Positions 1 through 9,447 of a stretch of 14,408 bases of DNA are shown here, in pieces. How positions within the stretch are numbered: the stretch's first letter is position 1; each line of letters starts with the position of its first letter. Source of the DNA: Nephromyces sp. MM_2019 (taxonomy: Eukaryota; Apicomplexa; Aconoidasida; Nephromycida); the NCBI GenBank assembly GCA_015657535.1, contig JADHZB010000235.1:1-14408 (forward strand), in the 5' to 3' direction. The position numbers and the translations under genes are program-made. The notes beneath the pieces are model-generated. The model was not told where the DNA came from and did no database searches. It saw only the letters and a list, made by a program, of their open reading frames with translations.

Positions 1-1234
1 TTTTACACACAGATAATTCATAAGTGTGAGTAAAGAAATGTGTAAATAAATAACCTTTGAGATTGGTTACATAACTGAATTATAAGAAATTTGTTGGCCG
101 ATAAGATGTGTGTACAATCTAAAGTAAGGTTACTATATCCTTCTAATATATTGAGTAAATCTTCTTCCTATGAAAATATGTAGAAATATTGTTTATATTG
201 TGTACCAATAAATATGTGTAAATTGTTAATCATAAAATTGTGTACTATTAAATGTGTGTAAATTCTTAATTTTAAAATTATGTATCATTGAATGTGTATA
301 CCTATCTTAGAGTTATGTATAAACATATGTTAAAAGTTTTAAATGATGGGAGGGTAATATGTATGTTATTGAGTGTGTGTGTATATTCTTAGATGTGTGT
401 GTATATTCTTAGATGTGTGTGTATATTCTTATATGTGTGTGTAGGCTCTTGAATGTGTATGTAGTGTCAATATTCTTATATGATGTATAGTGTGTATATT
501 CTTTTATGTGTGTGTATGTTATTTGCCTTGAATTTATGTCTTAATGAGATTTCGGTTATTTTTTCAAAAAGTTTGATAGAACGATAACCAAATTGACTAA
601 TTACAAGTGAAAGATCTGCCAATTCTGTACACACATATTATAGTAGAAATATATGTATAATTATATAAATATATATATATATATTTACACACGTGTTCTT
701 ACCAGATGGGCCAAGTGTGTGCATTTGATGGTATAATTTATCTTCAACAGTTTTACAGACGATTGTGTGTAGAAATTTTGCACGTTTAAATGATTTTAAT
801 AGGCTAATTATATCTTGAGCTATAGATTATATATATATTGTTCAACATGTAATATGAGGGAATATATAATAAATACATACACACCTGTATAATATACTAT
901 ATATATATATATATATAAATGTTAGACACATTCAAAAATATAGATTTATTACACACAAATACATATGTATATACATATATGTTACATACAAAAACATATA
1001 TACAAATGAGTGTGTGTATGTGTATTGTGATTATACCTTTAAGTTGATATAAGTTTGTAGGGATTTGATTATTTAGGTGTGTGTAAAAGGATGCAAAGTG
1101 TGTAAATGATAAGTAATTACTACAGCAATCAGCCAATATTACTAATGATTTCCCATTAATGTGTAAATCTTGGTGTGTAATATATAAGGCCATCTTTTCA
1201 CACAAAGATTTAACTATAAAAGATGCGTGTACAT

Positions 1235-1269
<35 letters not shown>

Positions 1270-2249
1270 ATGTGTGTGTGCATATAATATATATATGATC
1301 TAAGGGTGTGTACATGTGTAATACGTTGTTTAAAGTCATTATATAACGTATCTATGTGTGTAATGTGTGTGATGTATAGGTGTGTCAATGATGTTCAGAA
1401 TGATATATTGTGTGTGTGTGTGTGCGTATTCAAGATAAGCTCACGTTCATTATCATCTTGAATTGACCTCATTGCTTGTAGTATTTGGGACATTGAATGT
1501 GTGTCTAAATTGGGTACACTTTCATACACACGTTGTTGAAAAATTTTTGGAAAATTGTGTGAGTGCTTTCTATGTGGAAAGTCAATGAGTGTATTGGCTG
1601 TCTTGACAAGTTTTGCAACATTTCCCACACACAAAACATCCTGTTAATTCATTTAATTATATGAATGTGTGTGTGTGTTGTTTGTGTATGTTTATAATTT
1701 GTGTGTATTATACATGTTGTTTGTATATGTCATGTGTGTGTCTGGTATATACGTATCTATGTAAATTGTGAGTGAAATACATATAAAAGTGTATGTGTGT
1801 ATATGTGGGTAATTATGTGGTTTCGTGTAAAGGTTTCAGTTTATATTATATACATCTATATAACTTGTGTGTAATATATAGATATATAGATGTGTGTGTA
1901 AATTGTGTTTATGGGTTGTATAGAGGTCTGCAAAAAATTTCTATTTAAAATTTGTGCTTCTAAGTTGAAATAAAAATGTGTGTGTGTTTGTGTGTAGGTT
2001 GTAACAAATATATATATGTGTGTGTGTTTATAGATTGAATTAAAAAAAAGTATGTGTATATGCGTGTATAGATTAAAAAAAATATATACATGTGTGTGTA
2101 TATGTTATATATACCGCATAATTTTTAGAAATTGGTTTCAAATTAAATCGACGATAACGAAATGGCCCATCGGATTGTCCAACCCGAGTTGGACGACAAA
2201 GGGACCTCCCAGGGCCCCCTTTAAGGAGTGTGTGTGTCAAATACAACAT
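1..2249 (-). CDS. HPR-repeat organelle RNA-binding protein, spliced, 3'-partial
   Basis: I rebuilt this from six minus-strand exons: 2249-2115, 1640-1445, 1213-1037, 819-703, 624-527 and 167 leftwards. Phases agree at every junction (0,1,1,1,0). The introns are GT-AG except 526-168, which reads GC-AG. The start is the ATG at 2249; the first 45 residues (MLYLTHTLLK...) are rich in Arg/Lys and nearly free of acidic residues, like a mitochondrial targeting peptide. From residue 46 the protein is all helical and leucine-rich, in repeats of about 35-40 residues (NVAKLVKTANTL, SQILQAMRSI, ILADCCSNYLS, DIISLLKSFKRA, LADLSLVISQFGYRSIKLFEKI, EEDLLNILEGYSNL). That is the heptatricopeptide (HPR)/FASTK-like pattern of apicomplexan mitochondrial RNA- or rRNA-binding proteins, many of which end in a RAP domain. 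No RAP domain is visible before the window ends. Exon 6 has possible donors near 70 and 54; otherwise it would stop at a TGA at 18-20. The family call is by repeat pattern only; the exact RNA target cannot be told. Confidence 0.82.
168..526 (-). other. Apparent GC-AG intron of the HPR gene
   Basis: On the minus strand, exon 5 ends ...TTCAAG and continues GCAAAT; no GT donor is available between the last repeat-like residues (LRHKFK) and an in-frame stop. The next acceptor, TTTTCATAG at 168-170, opens a phase-0 exon starting EEDLLNILEG, which continues the HPR repeat without a break. The intron is 359 nt and holds four copies of a 20-bp TG-rich tandem repeat. Confidence 0.65.
371..450. repeat. 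20-bp tandem repeat inside an HPR-gene intron
   Basis: Four head-to-tail 20-bp units, consensus AGATGTGTGTGTATATTCTT on the plus strand. The second and third (391-430) are identical and the first and fourth diverge. The repeat lies wholly inside the proposed GC-AG intron. Confidence 0.85.
1237..1265. repeat. (TA)n microsatellite
   Basis: An uninterrupted TA dinucleotide run lies in the HPR-gene intron at 1214-1444, just upstream (minus strand) of the acceptor TTTTATAG. Similar TA runs sit near other acceptors in the window. Confidence 0.9.
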
Positions 2250-3219
2250 ACTGTTACCCAAATCATGTGTGTATTTGTGTGTGTGTGCTGTTTAATATGT
2301 CTTGGGTGTTTAAATACTGTGTATAAATGTATGGGTTGTATGCTTAAGTGAGATGTTATACGAGTTGTTTTGTGTATAATGTATATATGTTTGTTTGTAT
2401 GTATATGTGTGATGTGTGTGTTATATGTGAATTGTATGTAGAAGGTTGTTTGTATATGTATGTGTGTGTCTGTTAAGCTACAAATATGCAGCTCTCAACT
2501 TGGTAGGTAATAAAATTAAAATTATTTGATTGTTTTATACATTCACTCAAAATGTAGTATTGATAAACGGGTATATATCTGGAAAACATTGATAAAGATA
2601 TTGAAGATTTTAACTCAATATGTTATTGCTGTGTGTGATTTATGAGTATAGTATCTGTGTGTGTGTTTTAGTAAGATTGAGCTTTGAGGCTCTATCTGAA
2701 AATTTGGGTGTGTGTATAGTTTATAATGCGCTCATGCAGAGTACATTTGTTTGTATGTTCAAGTATTGTTTGTATTAGTGTATATAATCTACTAAATGAT
2801 ACCTCTGTGTGTGTACAATTTTTTGTGATTGTGTAGTTAATTTAATTTAAAACAGTTATAAATAAAATTTTATACTAGTGTTTCGTTTGTGATATATTAG
2901 TATATTTACAAATTTTATACTCGCAATTTATACAATTAATATACACACAATTTAATTGTTTATACATAGATTATATTTAATAAATGCGATGTGTATAAAA
3001 TTATTAGTATTATTACTAATTTTAATGTGTGTAAATATATATATCATCATATTTATGTAATATATCTGTTGATACTTCTTGAATGTATAATATCTTGTGT
3101 AAAAATGTAAATCTCATATTTTAATTTGTAACAAACGCGATCATATGTATATGTATTCTATTTCAATATAAAAAATAATTTTGGTAGATATTATAAATAG
3201 AGGCTACACACACACAAAT

Positions 3220-3245
3220 AATATATATATATATATATATATATA
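3220..3245. repeat. (TA)n microsatellite
   Basis: A run of about 13 TA units, immediately followed by CAG. This resembles the TA-run-then-acceptor arrangement seen at a real acceptor at 9745. Confidence 0.9.
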
Positions 3246-3759
3246 CAGCTTGTAATTCAAATTTTTATTAAAAATTTTTTGGTGAAAAATGTCAGTTTGA
3301 TGGCAGTACAAAAAAATTATAATTAAGAGAGGTGGATGGCGTACCGAGTTGTGTGTAATTATAAAATATTTGTATATATATGTTAATTTCTATATTGGTG
3401 TGTATATCTGTGTGTAAAATTAATTTTATAAATTTCTCTTAATTGTATATATTTACGTGTGCCATAATTCGATATATAACAAACTATATTTGTATGCCAT
3501 ATTTCTAAATAAAACAAAATTTATTATGTGTTCATCATTTGTGTAAAACTTTATATATATATATATATATGTGTGTCATAATTCAATATATAACAAGTGT
3601 GTGTATCAAAACTAAATAAAATAAAGTTATATGTATCACAATTAAATAAATAAAAAAAAAATTATAGGTTTATTATAATTCGATATAAATAACAAATATT
3701 TCCATCATATTTCTGTATAAACCAAAAGTGTAAGCTATAGATTAGTGTGTGTGTATATG

Positions 3760-3785
3760 ATAATAATAATAATAATAATAATAAT
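3760..3785. repeat. (AAT)n trinucleotide repeat
   Basis: About eight AAT units in the intergenic region downstream of the PDH E1 beta gene. It is the only trinucleotide microsatellite of note in the window. Confidence 0.9.
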
Positions 3786-4002
3786 CATGTATAAGCCAAG
3801 TAATAGTTATGTGTCTAGTAGTAGTCAATGTGGAGGGTTACTCACCATCTTTCAAGAAAAAAAAGTTCACATTCTCACACATTCTTTCACACAAATCACT
3901 ATATAACTTTCCGCTTGAAAAATAAGGTTTTTTTACTAGTTCCAAAACACATACATAAACTACACACACAAGACACACACACACTTACACACAAACACAT
4001 CT

Positions 4003-4017
4003 AAGTTTTTATTTATT
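4003..4017 (-). terminator. Possible polyadenylation signal overlapping the pdhB stop
   Basis: On the minus strand the last codons and stop read AAT AAA TAA AAA, so an AATAAA hexamer overlaps the TAA stop codon. Whether this organism uses AATAAA is not known from the sequence, and such strings are common in AT-rich DNA. Confidence 0.2.
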
Positions 4018-5244
4018 CATAAATGACATATTAACACGTTCACCACGATTACGAGCAGAATTCATCCATAATACAGAGTTGACAACATCTTCAGGTGTAA
4101 CTATAGTTGCCTCTTCATAGTATTTATTATAGGGTGTAGGAATATCTTTTGTAGCTATTCTAATAGGTATTTCATCTAAATCATCTGCACAATTTTCCAT
4201 AACTTGTGTAAATATTTCACCACCAATACCTCCAGTCCTGCTAGACTCATCTAATATAATACATTTGTGTGTTTTCTTAATTGATTTCTTAATAGTATCC
4301 ATATCTAATGGTTTGAGTGAAATCAAATCAATAACTTCCGCTTCATAACCAGATTGTGATAAACGTTGAGCTGCTTCAGTAGCTACATGTCTCATCCTAC
4401 TATACGATAATATAGTTACATCTTTACCTTCCCTAACGATTTCTGCCTTATCTAATGGGAGTGTGTATGGTAATAAGGGAATTTCATCTTTAAGGTTATA
4501 TAACAAAACATGTTCAAAGAAAACAACTGGGTTATTGTCACGTATAGCAGATTTAAGTAAACCTCTAGCGTTATAAGGTGTACTACAAGCAACAAGTTTT
4601 AAACCAGGAACAGCCATTAAATATGCCTCTAAACGTTGTGAATGTTCTGGCCCCAATTGTTTACCTATACCTCCAGGTCCACGTATAACCATAGGTACAT
4701 CAAAATTTCCACCAGATGTGTACCTAACCATACCTGCATTGTTGGCAATTTGATTAAATGCGAGTAATAAGAAACCCATATTCATACCTTCTACAACAGG
4801 CCTTAAACCAGCCATTGCAGCACCTACAGCCATACCTGTGAATGTATTTTCACAGATAGGTGTATCCATCAAGCGGAAATGTCCGTGATGATAGTGGAGG
4901 TCTTTTGTAACCTTATAGCTTCCACCATAATGACCTACATCTTCTCCAATTACGCACACAGTTGGGTCATGATCTAACTCCTCAGCTGTAGCCATATGAA
5001 GCGCTTGAAATAGTGTACGTTCAACCTTCCAATCCTTCACAGATTTTCCATTCACTTTATCGCCCTCAATAGTCGCCTTAGGTAAGGTTGCGGTAGTTGC
5101 GGAAGATGAAAGTGTGTGTTGGGGTGTAGTAACAGGTGTGTGCGCTTTGATAAAGGCTTCATTTGGTGTTTGAGGAAAAATGGAATTACACACGCACGAT
5201 TGTATATACAGGAATAAAACGGAGAAGATGGTAAATGTCTTCAT
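4009..5244 (-). CDS. pdhB: Pyruvate dehydrogenase E1 component subunit beta, plastid-targeted
   Basis: This is the beta subunit of the thiamine-diphosphate-dependent E1 heterotetramer. With the alpha subunit it decarboxylates pyruvate and passes the acetyl group to E2 lipoamide, giving acetyl-CoA, here probably for plastid fatty-acid synthesis. The protein is 411 aa in one exon. Residues 1-20 ([20 protein letters not shown]) form a signal peptide. Residues 21-70 are Ser/Thr/Ala/Lys-rich and transit-peptide-like, so the leader is bipartite. The mature part starts near [11 protein letters not shown] (72-82). Visible family motifs are [17 protein letters not shown] (100-116), CENTFTG with the ThDP-activating Glu132, [14 protein letters not shown] (141-154), [15 protein letters not shown] with His201 (189-203), and the C-terminal transketolase domain with [13 protein letters not shown] (331-343). 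The plastid-type ending [19 protein letters not shown] follows at 370-388. The frame is open 61 codons further upstream, but that part is Thr/His/Tyr-rich and would bury the signal peptide, so I start at 5244. No catalytic residue looks lost. Confidence 0.96.
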   Translation of the reverse strand: MKTFTIFSVLFLYIQSCVCNSIFPQTPNEAFIKAHTPVTTPQHTLSSSATTATLPKATIEGDKVNGKSVKDWKVERTLFQALHMATAEELDHDPTVCVIGEDVGHYGGSYKVTKDLHYHHGHFRLMDTPICENTFTGMAVGAAMAGLRPVVEGMNMGFLLLAFNQIANNAGMVRYTSGGNFDVPMVIRGPGGIGKQLGPEHSQRLEAYLMAVPGLKLVACSTPYNARGLLKSAIRDNNPVVFFEHVLLYNLKDEIPLLPYTLPLDKAEIVREGKDVTILSYSRMRHVATEAAQRLSQSGYEAEVIDLISLKPLDMDTIKKSIKKTHKCIILDESSRTGGIGGEIFTQVMENCADDLDEIPIRIATKDIPTPYNKYYEEATIVTPEDVVNSVLWMNSARNRGERVNMSFMNK

Positions 5245-5477
5245 TTTTGTTTGGAGGGGTATATAATTGTGATTGGGGTTGAGATTCTGAGTAAGGTATG
5301 TGTATGAGAAGTGAACGTATGTTTGTATGTGCGTATATTGCAAAAAGTTGTGTATGTATTCACTTAATGTAATACTATAAGTAGTGAGATGTGTCGGTGT
5401 GTGTGCGTATGTAACGGCGTGTTCCAAGTTTATTGGTGGTGAAACTGTGAATTATAGAATGGATGATGTAATATTAG

Positions 5478-5606
5478 ATGGCTTTCTTGGTTAAAATCAA
5501 ATACACATACATGGAAGGTTTATGTGATGTCTCGATGTATGGAGGCAAAATATGCCCAGGACTATACCGTGTATCCAGAAGTAATTGTGTGTGTCAAAAT
5601 AATTAG
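5478..5606 (+). CDS. Candidate small ORF or first exon, unknown product
   Basis: ATG at 5478 opens 42 codons (MAFLVKIKYTYMEGLCDVSM...) ending at TAG 5604-5606, with several Cys and none of the TG/CA filler. A donor-like AGAA/GTAATT at 5580/5581 and an acceptor-like TTAAAG at 5641 would remove a 61-nt intron and join, in phase, to an open lysine-rich stretch from 5642 (KALYQSMKICIQIFLVKRRGK) ending at a TGA near 5757. The minus strand here also shows open segments (such as LSPSFNKENLYTNFHALIES at 5640-5700), so strand and reality are uncertain. No family recognised. It starts 233 bp upstream of pdhB in the divergent direction. Confidence 0.25.
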   Translation: MAFLVKIKYTYMEGLCDVSMYGGKICPGLYRVSRSNCVCQNN

Positions 5607-6118
5607 AAATAAGTAGCTATATTACGTTATTAACATTAAAGAAGCTCTCTATCAAAGCATGAAAATTTGTATACAAATTTTCCTTGTTAAAAGAAGGGGA
5701 AAGCTATTCAAGAAGATTTATTATTCCTATCAATGTTTGTGTAAAATGTGTGTGTGAGTGGATATGGGTGGATTAAATTATGTGGGTAAAAGTGTGTGAC
5801 TGAGAATGTGTGTACAAGTAAAATTTATGTATTGAGCAGAGTGTGAAGTTTATCTGGGTAAAATTATCTATAAAGTTGTGTTTGTAGCTTATGATCTATG
5901 TGGTGGTGTGTGTGTGTGTGTAGGTGAATTTGTGCGAGTTGGTTATAGGTAGATGCGTGTACTTTAAAAACGAATATTTGCGTGTTTGCATTATAGATGA
6001 ATGTGTGTTTGTGTGTGTTTTGGATATGTTTGTATGCGTTGTGGGTGTGTGTGTGTGAGACTCAATTGAGTGTTATGGTCTGCTACGACGCTGGGCTTGG
6101 GTGTACAGTGTGTGCTGA

Positions 6119-6271
6119 TTATTTATTGTACACTGAAACACACTGTATGTATATTTGAGCTATTTTATCCCTAGGTGTGGTTGTAACTATCACATTAGTA
6201 CAAGTCAATGTAATCAGTGTTGAACAAATCTGAGTGTGTGTTTTTAAAATTAAGTCTATATCAAACAGACA
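6119..6271 (-). CDS. Candidate terminal exon, unknown product
   Basis: Fifty open codons on the minus strand end in TAA (6119-6121), in DNA that is not TG/CA filler. The segment begins after a TAG at 6272-6274, which could itself be an acceptor; a second acceptor-like ACTCAG lies at 6230-6235. The predicted end (TTTPRDKIAQIYIQCVSVYNK-like) has balanced composition. No start codon or upstream exon is secured, and the plus strand has a short Cys-rich frame nearby. No function can be proposed. Confidence 0.25.
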   Translation of the reverse strand, partial: CLFDIDLILKTHTQICSTLITLTCTNVIVTTTPRDKIAQIYIQCVSVYNK

Positions 6272-6329
6272 CTAGTAGTCAATCTTTTAAGCTTATATTG
6301 AATGTGTATATGCCTAAATAGTAAACTTT

Positions 6330-6672
6330 ACACAATACATACACACACACAAGCAACCATACACACTACACTCACAAAACATACCACACAGATATACACA
6401 TATTACATTCATAACCGCGCAAACAATCCATAAACACACACAAACAAAACACACACTTTCACACACACAAACACGCACACAAAAAATCACGTACATTGAT
6501 GAAAGATATATAAAGTCTAGCAAACACCAACCTAAACACTTATACACAGATAACTATAATCACACATAACCTATATAACCACACACACACATTTATACCT
6601 ACAAACACACAGACACATGCACAAATACACACACAAACACACACACAAATACACACAGACACACACACATAT
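6330..6672. repeat. CA-rich low-complexity block
   Basis: Dense CACA/ACAT/ACAA sequence on the plus strand. The frame open on the minus strand across it is Cys/Val-rich purely because of the TGTG composition. Confidence 0.8.
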
Positions 6673-7333
6673 TATCTATAAAGGCTATATTAACGCATTA
6701 CTTCGTAAGGGATTTAAAAACAAAATTTCAACACATTTGAGGGGGAAATCGCTAATATATACTTCACACTAAATCACACACACTTTGATATACTTATAAA
6801 TTAGGCTACACATATTATGTAATTTATCACATAAAATATTGTGTTAATCACTCAATATGGCCTTCAACTCATTACACACACACTAGAACTAGATGTCCAA
6901 AAACAGTAATTTGTAGGTAATTTGCTTATACATACCTATAAACAAATACATAAACACCTTATACACACTCACACACACAAAAAGACCCTCTACACATTCA
7001 CACATACCTTACACACATACACATAGCTTACAACACACACACACTTACCTTTTATACACACATGCATTACATACACACATTCATCCCATACACACATTTT
7101 ATCTTATATATATACACCCACACACATACACATTCCATACAAACATATAAATAAATTATATATACCCACACGATGACACACATAAATAAGATTGATCCAG
7201 CCACACCTATACCTAATTAAGTAGGATTTAAAAATATTCAACTAACATACACACACACACACATGATTACACATATAGCATGTATACAAATCACAATGTG
7301 TTTGTATATTTTACAACATGCGTATATCAAAAT

Positions 7334-7475
7334 ATGTGTATGTATGAATAAAAAAGTATGTGTGTATGAATAAAAAAGTATGTGTGTATGAATAAAAAAG
7401 TATGTGTGTATAAATCACAATGTTTATGCGTGTGAATCACAATATGTGTGTGTGAATCACAAAGTTTGTGTGTAT
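7334..7475. repeat. 22-bp tandem repeats upstream of the methyltransferase gene
   Basis: Three copies of a 22-bp unit containing TATGTGTGTATGAATAAAAA span 7334-7410. They are followed by three looser 20-22-bp units each starting AATCACAA (7413-7475). They end about 80 bp before the methyltransferase ATG and so fall in its probable promoter or 5' UTR. Confidence 0.85.
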
Positions 7476-7556
7476 AATTTCGAAAATGTGTATATATGTT
7501 TTACAACATATATGTGTATATTCCACAACATGTGTGTGTAAATAGTAAATAAGGAG

Positions 7557-9408
7557 ATGGTTATTAGCCCCAAAGTTTTGGCCGGCCTATTAATGGCATT
7601 TGGCGCGTCATTTCAAATTGGTTTTCGTTATACTTTAAACAAAAAATCATTAAATATTGATCCCCCCACAGGTTTAAATTTACACACAATTTATGTTGTG
7701 TGTGTGTGTATATATCATATGATTCGTGTGTACATACACCTTATTACTATCTATGTATGTGTGTGTTTACACACATTTTTGTAAAATGCTTGTTTAAATT
7801 TATACACCTCTATGTATTATATATGTTTAAACTCATAAACAAACATATATACAAATATAAGATACTTATATATACACACCTATATACATGTGATCACACA
7901 CACCTATCTACATTTACTTAGACACACATTTACACACATATATATAATTTACACATATATACACATGTTTACAGAATTCTACATATATACATACATTCAT
8001 TAGCACATATATATATATATATATATATTTACATAGAAATTCACACACACACACACACACATTGAATTTTTAAAAAAAAAATTAAATACAAATTTCAGAA
8101 CAAGAAAGGAGAGAAGCATTTGATAAGAAATCGTCTACAATTGATAGTGAGCTTGATTTCGATGAATGGGTTAGCTACACACAACATCTAATTCAACAAT
8201 ATACATGTTTATGAGTGTGTATATATGTATGTTAGTGTGTGTGTGTGTGTATTGTGTGTGTGTATGTGTTGTTTGTGTGTGTGTATGTGTTGTGTGTGTG
8301 TATGTGTTGTGTGTATTGTGTGTGTATGTGTTGTGTGTATGTATGTGTGTGTGTGTATGTGGGTGTATGTGTTGTGTATGCTGTGTGTGTATGTGTTGTG
8401 TGTGTGTTGTGTGTGTATTGTGCGTATGTGTGTATTGTGTGTGTGTAAGTATGTGTGTTGTGTGTATAATGTGTATATGTGTGTGTGTACGTGTGTTAGT
8501 ATTTTTCTATATTTCAATGTGTGTGTATATTCTCAGCTATTTGGTATTAAGAGTTGGAGATCAAAACTAATTGAAAATGCAAGGGGAAGTGTGTTAGAAG
8601 TGGCAGCAGGTCAAATAACCCAAATTTATAAAAATTAAATTTTTTAATAAATTTCGTTGTTTTTATTTGGTTAGGCACTGGCCGTAATTTTCCATTTTAT
8701 AAACCAGAACAAGTTAAAACATTAACGGTCTGTGTGTGTGTGTGTGTGATGTGTGTGTGTATGTGTGATGTGTGTGTGTGTGATGTGTGTGTGTGTGTGA
8801 TGTGTGTGTGTGTGTGTGTGATGTGTGTGTGTGATGTGTGTGTGTGATGTGTGTGTTTGTGTGATGTGTGTGTGTGTGTGTGTGATGTGTGTGTGTGTAT
8901 ATGTATGTGTGTGTGTATGTATGTATGTGTGTGTGTATGTATGTGTGTGTGTGTGTATGTATGTGTGTGTGTGTTTGTGTGTGTGTAATGTGTGTGTGTG
9001 TGTATGTATATGTGTGTGTGTGTGTTTGTGTGAGTGTGTTTGTATACGTGTGTGTGTGTGTGTGTGTATGTGTGTGTATATGTGTTTTGTTGTTCGTTTT
9101 GTTGTATCGCCTTTCGTTATGTGCTGTCTTATGAGTTGCGGTGTGAGTTTTTTCAATACTGTATCCTATTTTATGTGCTATATGATGTGTTTATGTGTAT
9201 TATGCAAAGCATGTGTGTGTATATGTCTAGCGTGTGTAATTATAGTGTGTGTATATATGTTGTGTGTATAAATATACTTGATGAAAATACACATATTCAC
9301 TATATATATCACTTGAATTCAATTTATATTTCATTTTTGAATAGATTGTTGACTCGAGTCGACCCTCTCTAAAAGTAGCCTCAGATAAGAAGGGTAATTC
9401 AGTGTGTG

Positions 9409-9447
<39 letters not shown>

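Larger units (their letters stand above)
2250..4008. other. Intergenic low-complexity DNA, no gene supported
   Basis: This spacer separates the 5' end of the HPR gene from the 3' end of the PDH E1 beta gene, both on the minus strand. It is mostly AT-rich sequence sprinkled with TGTGTG and TA runs. Short non-repetitive open segments occur at about 2500-2650 (open on both strands) and at about 3247-3350. The latter has a plus-strand acceptor-like TATACAG before 25 open codons (LVIQIFIKNFLVKN...), and the minus strand is also open. Because both strands are open and no donor/acceptor pair settles the matter, I do not call genes. Part may be the promoter of the HPR gene and the 3' region of PDH E1 beta. 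Confidence 0.5.
5245..7556. other. Divergent spacer between pdhB and the methyltransferase gene
   Basis: These 2.3 kb separate the start of pdhB (minus) from the start of the methyltransferase (plus) and must hold both promoters. Positions 5245-5460 continue the pdhB frame and are likely 5' UTR. Positions 5478-5740 and 6119-6271 have non-repetitive, protein-like open segments, described separately. Positions 5740-6060 are TG-rich; 6330-6672 and 6930-7160 are CA-rich. Between the CA blocks, short non-repetitive islands (about 6670-6760, 6890-6920, 7180-7240) might be small exons on the minus strand (for example an open DFPLKCVEILFLNPLR at 6695-6757), but I cannot join them. No tRNA or rRNA was recognised. 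Confidence 0.5.

Noticed and set aside
897..1634. Two separate minus-strand genes
   Set aside because: Their non-repetitive cores are consecutive exons of the one HPR gene; the ends are intron sequence read through.
2052..2351. Plus-strand 99-aa ORF
   Set aside because: It overlaps exon 1 of the HPR gene on the opposite strand and is otherwise TG filler. The minus reading joins in phase to the HPR repeats.
6060..6260. Possible structured RNA (tRNA, snRNA or snoRNA)
   Set aside because: The sequence is less repetitive, but I could not fit a tRNA cloverleaf, U-snRNA signatures or paired C/D boxes.
8205..8638. Overlapping long ORFs rich in Cys/Val or Thr/His
   Set aside because: They arise because (TG)n/(CA)n has no stop codons. 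They lie in intron 2 of the methyltransferase and only their ends touch real exon 3.
8722..9372. Long Cys/Val and Thr/His ORFs on both strands
   Set aside because: They follow the (TG)n tract in intron 4. The tail to 9372 crosses exon 5 in the wrong frame.
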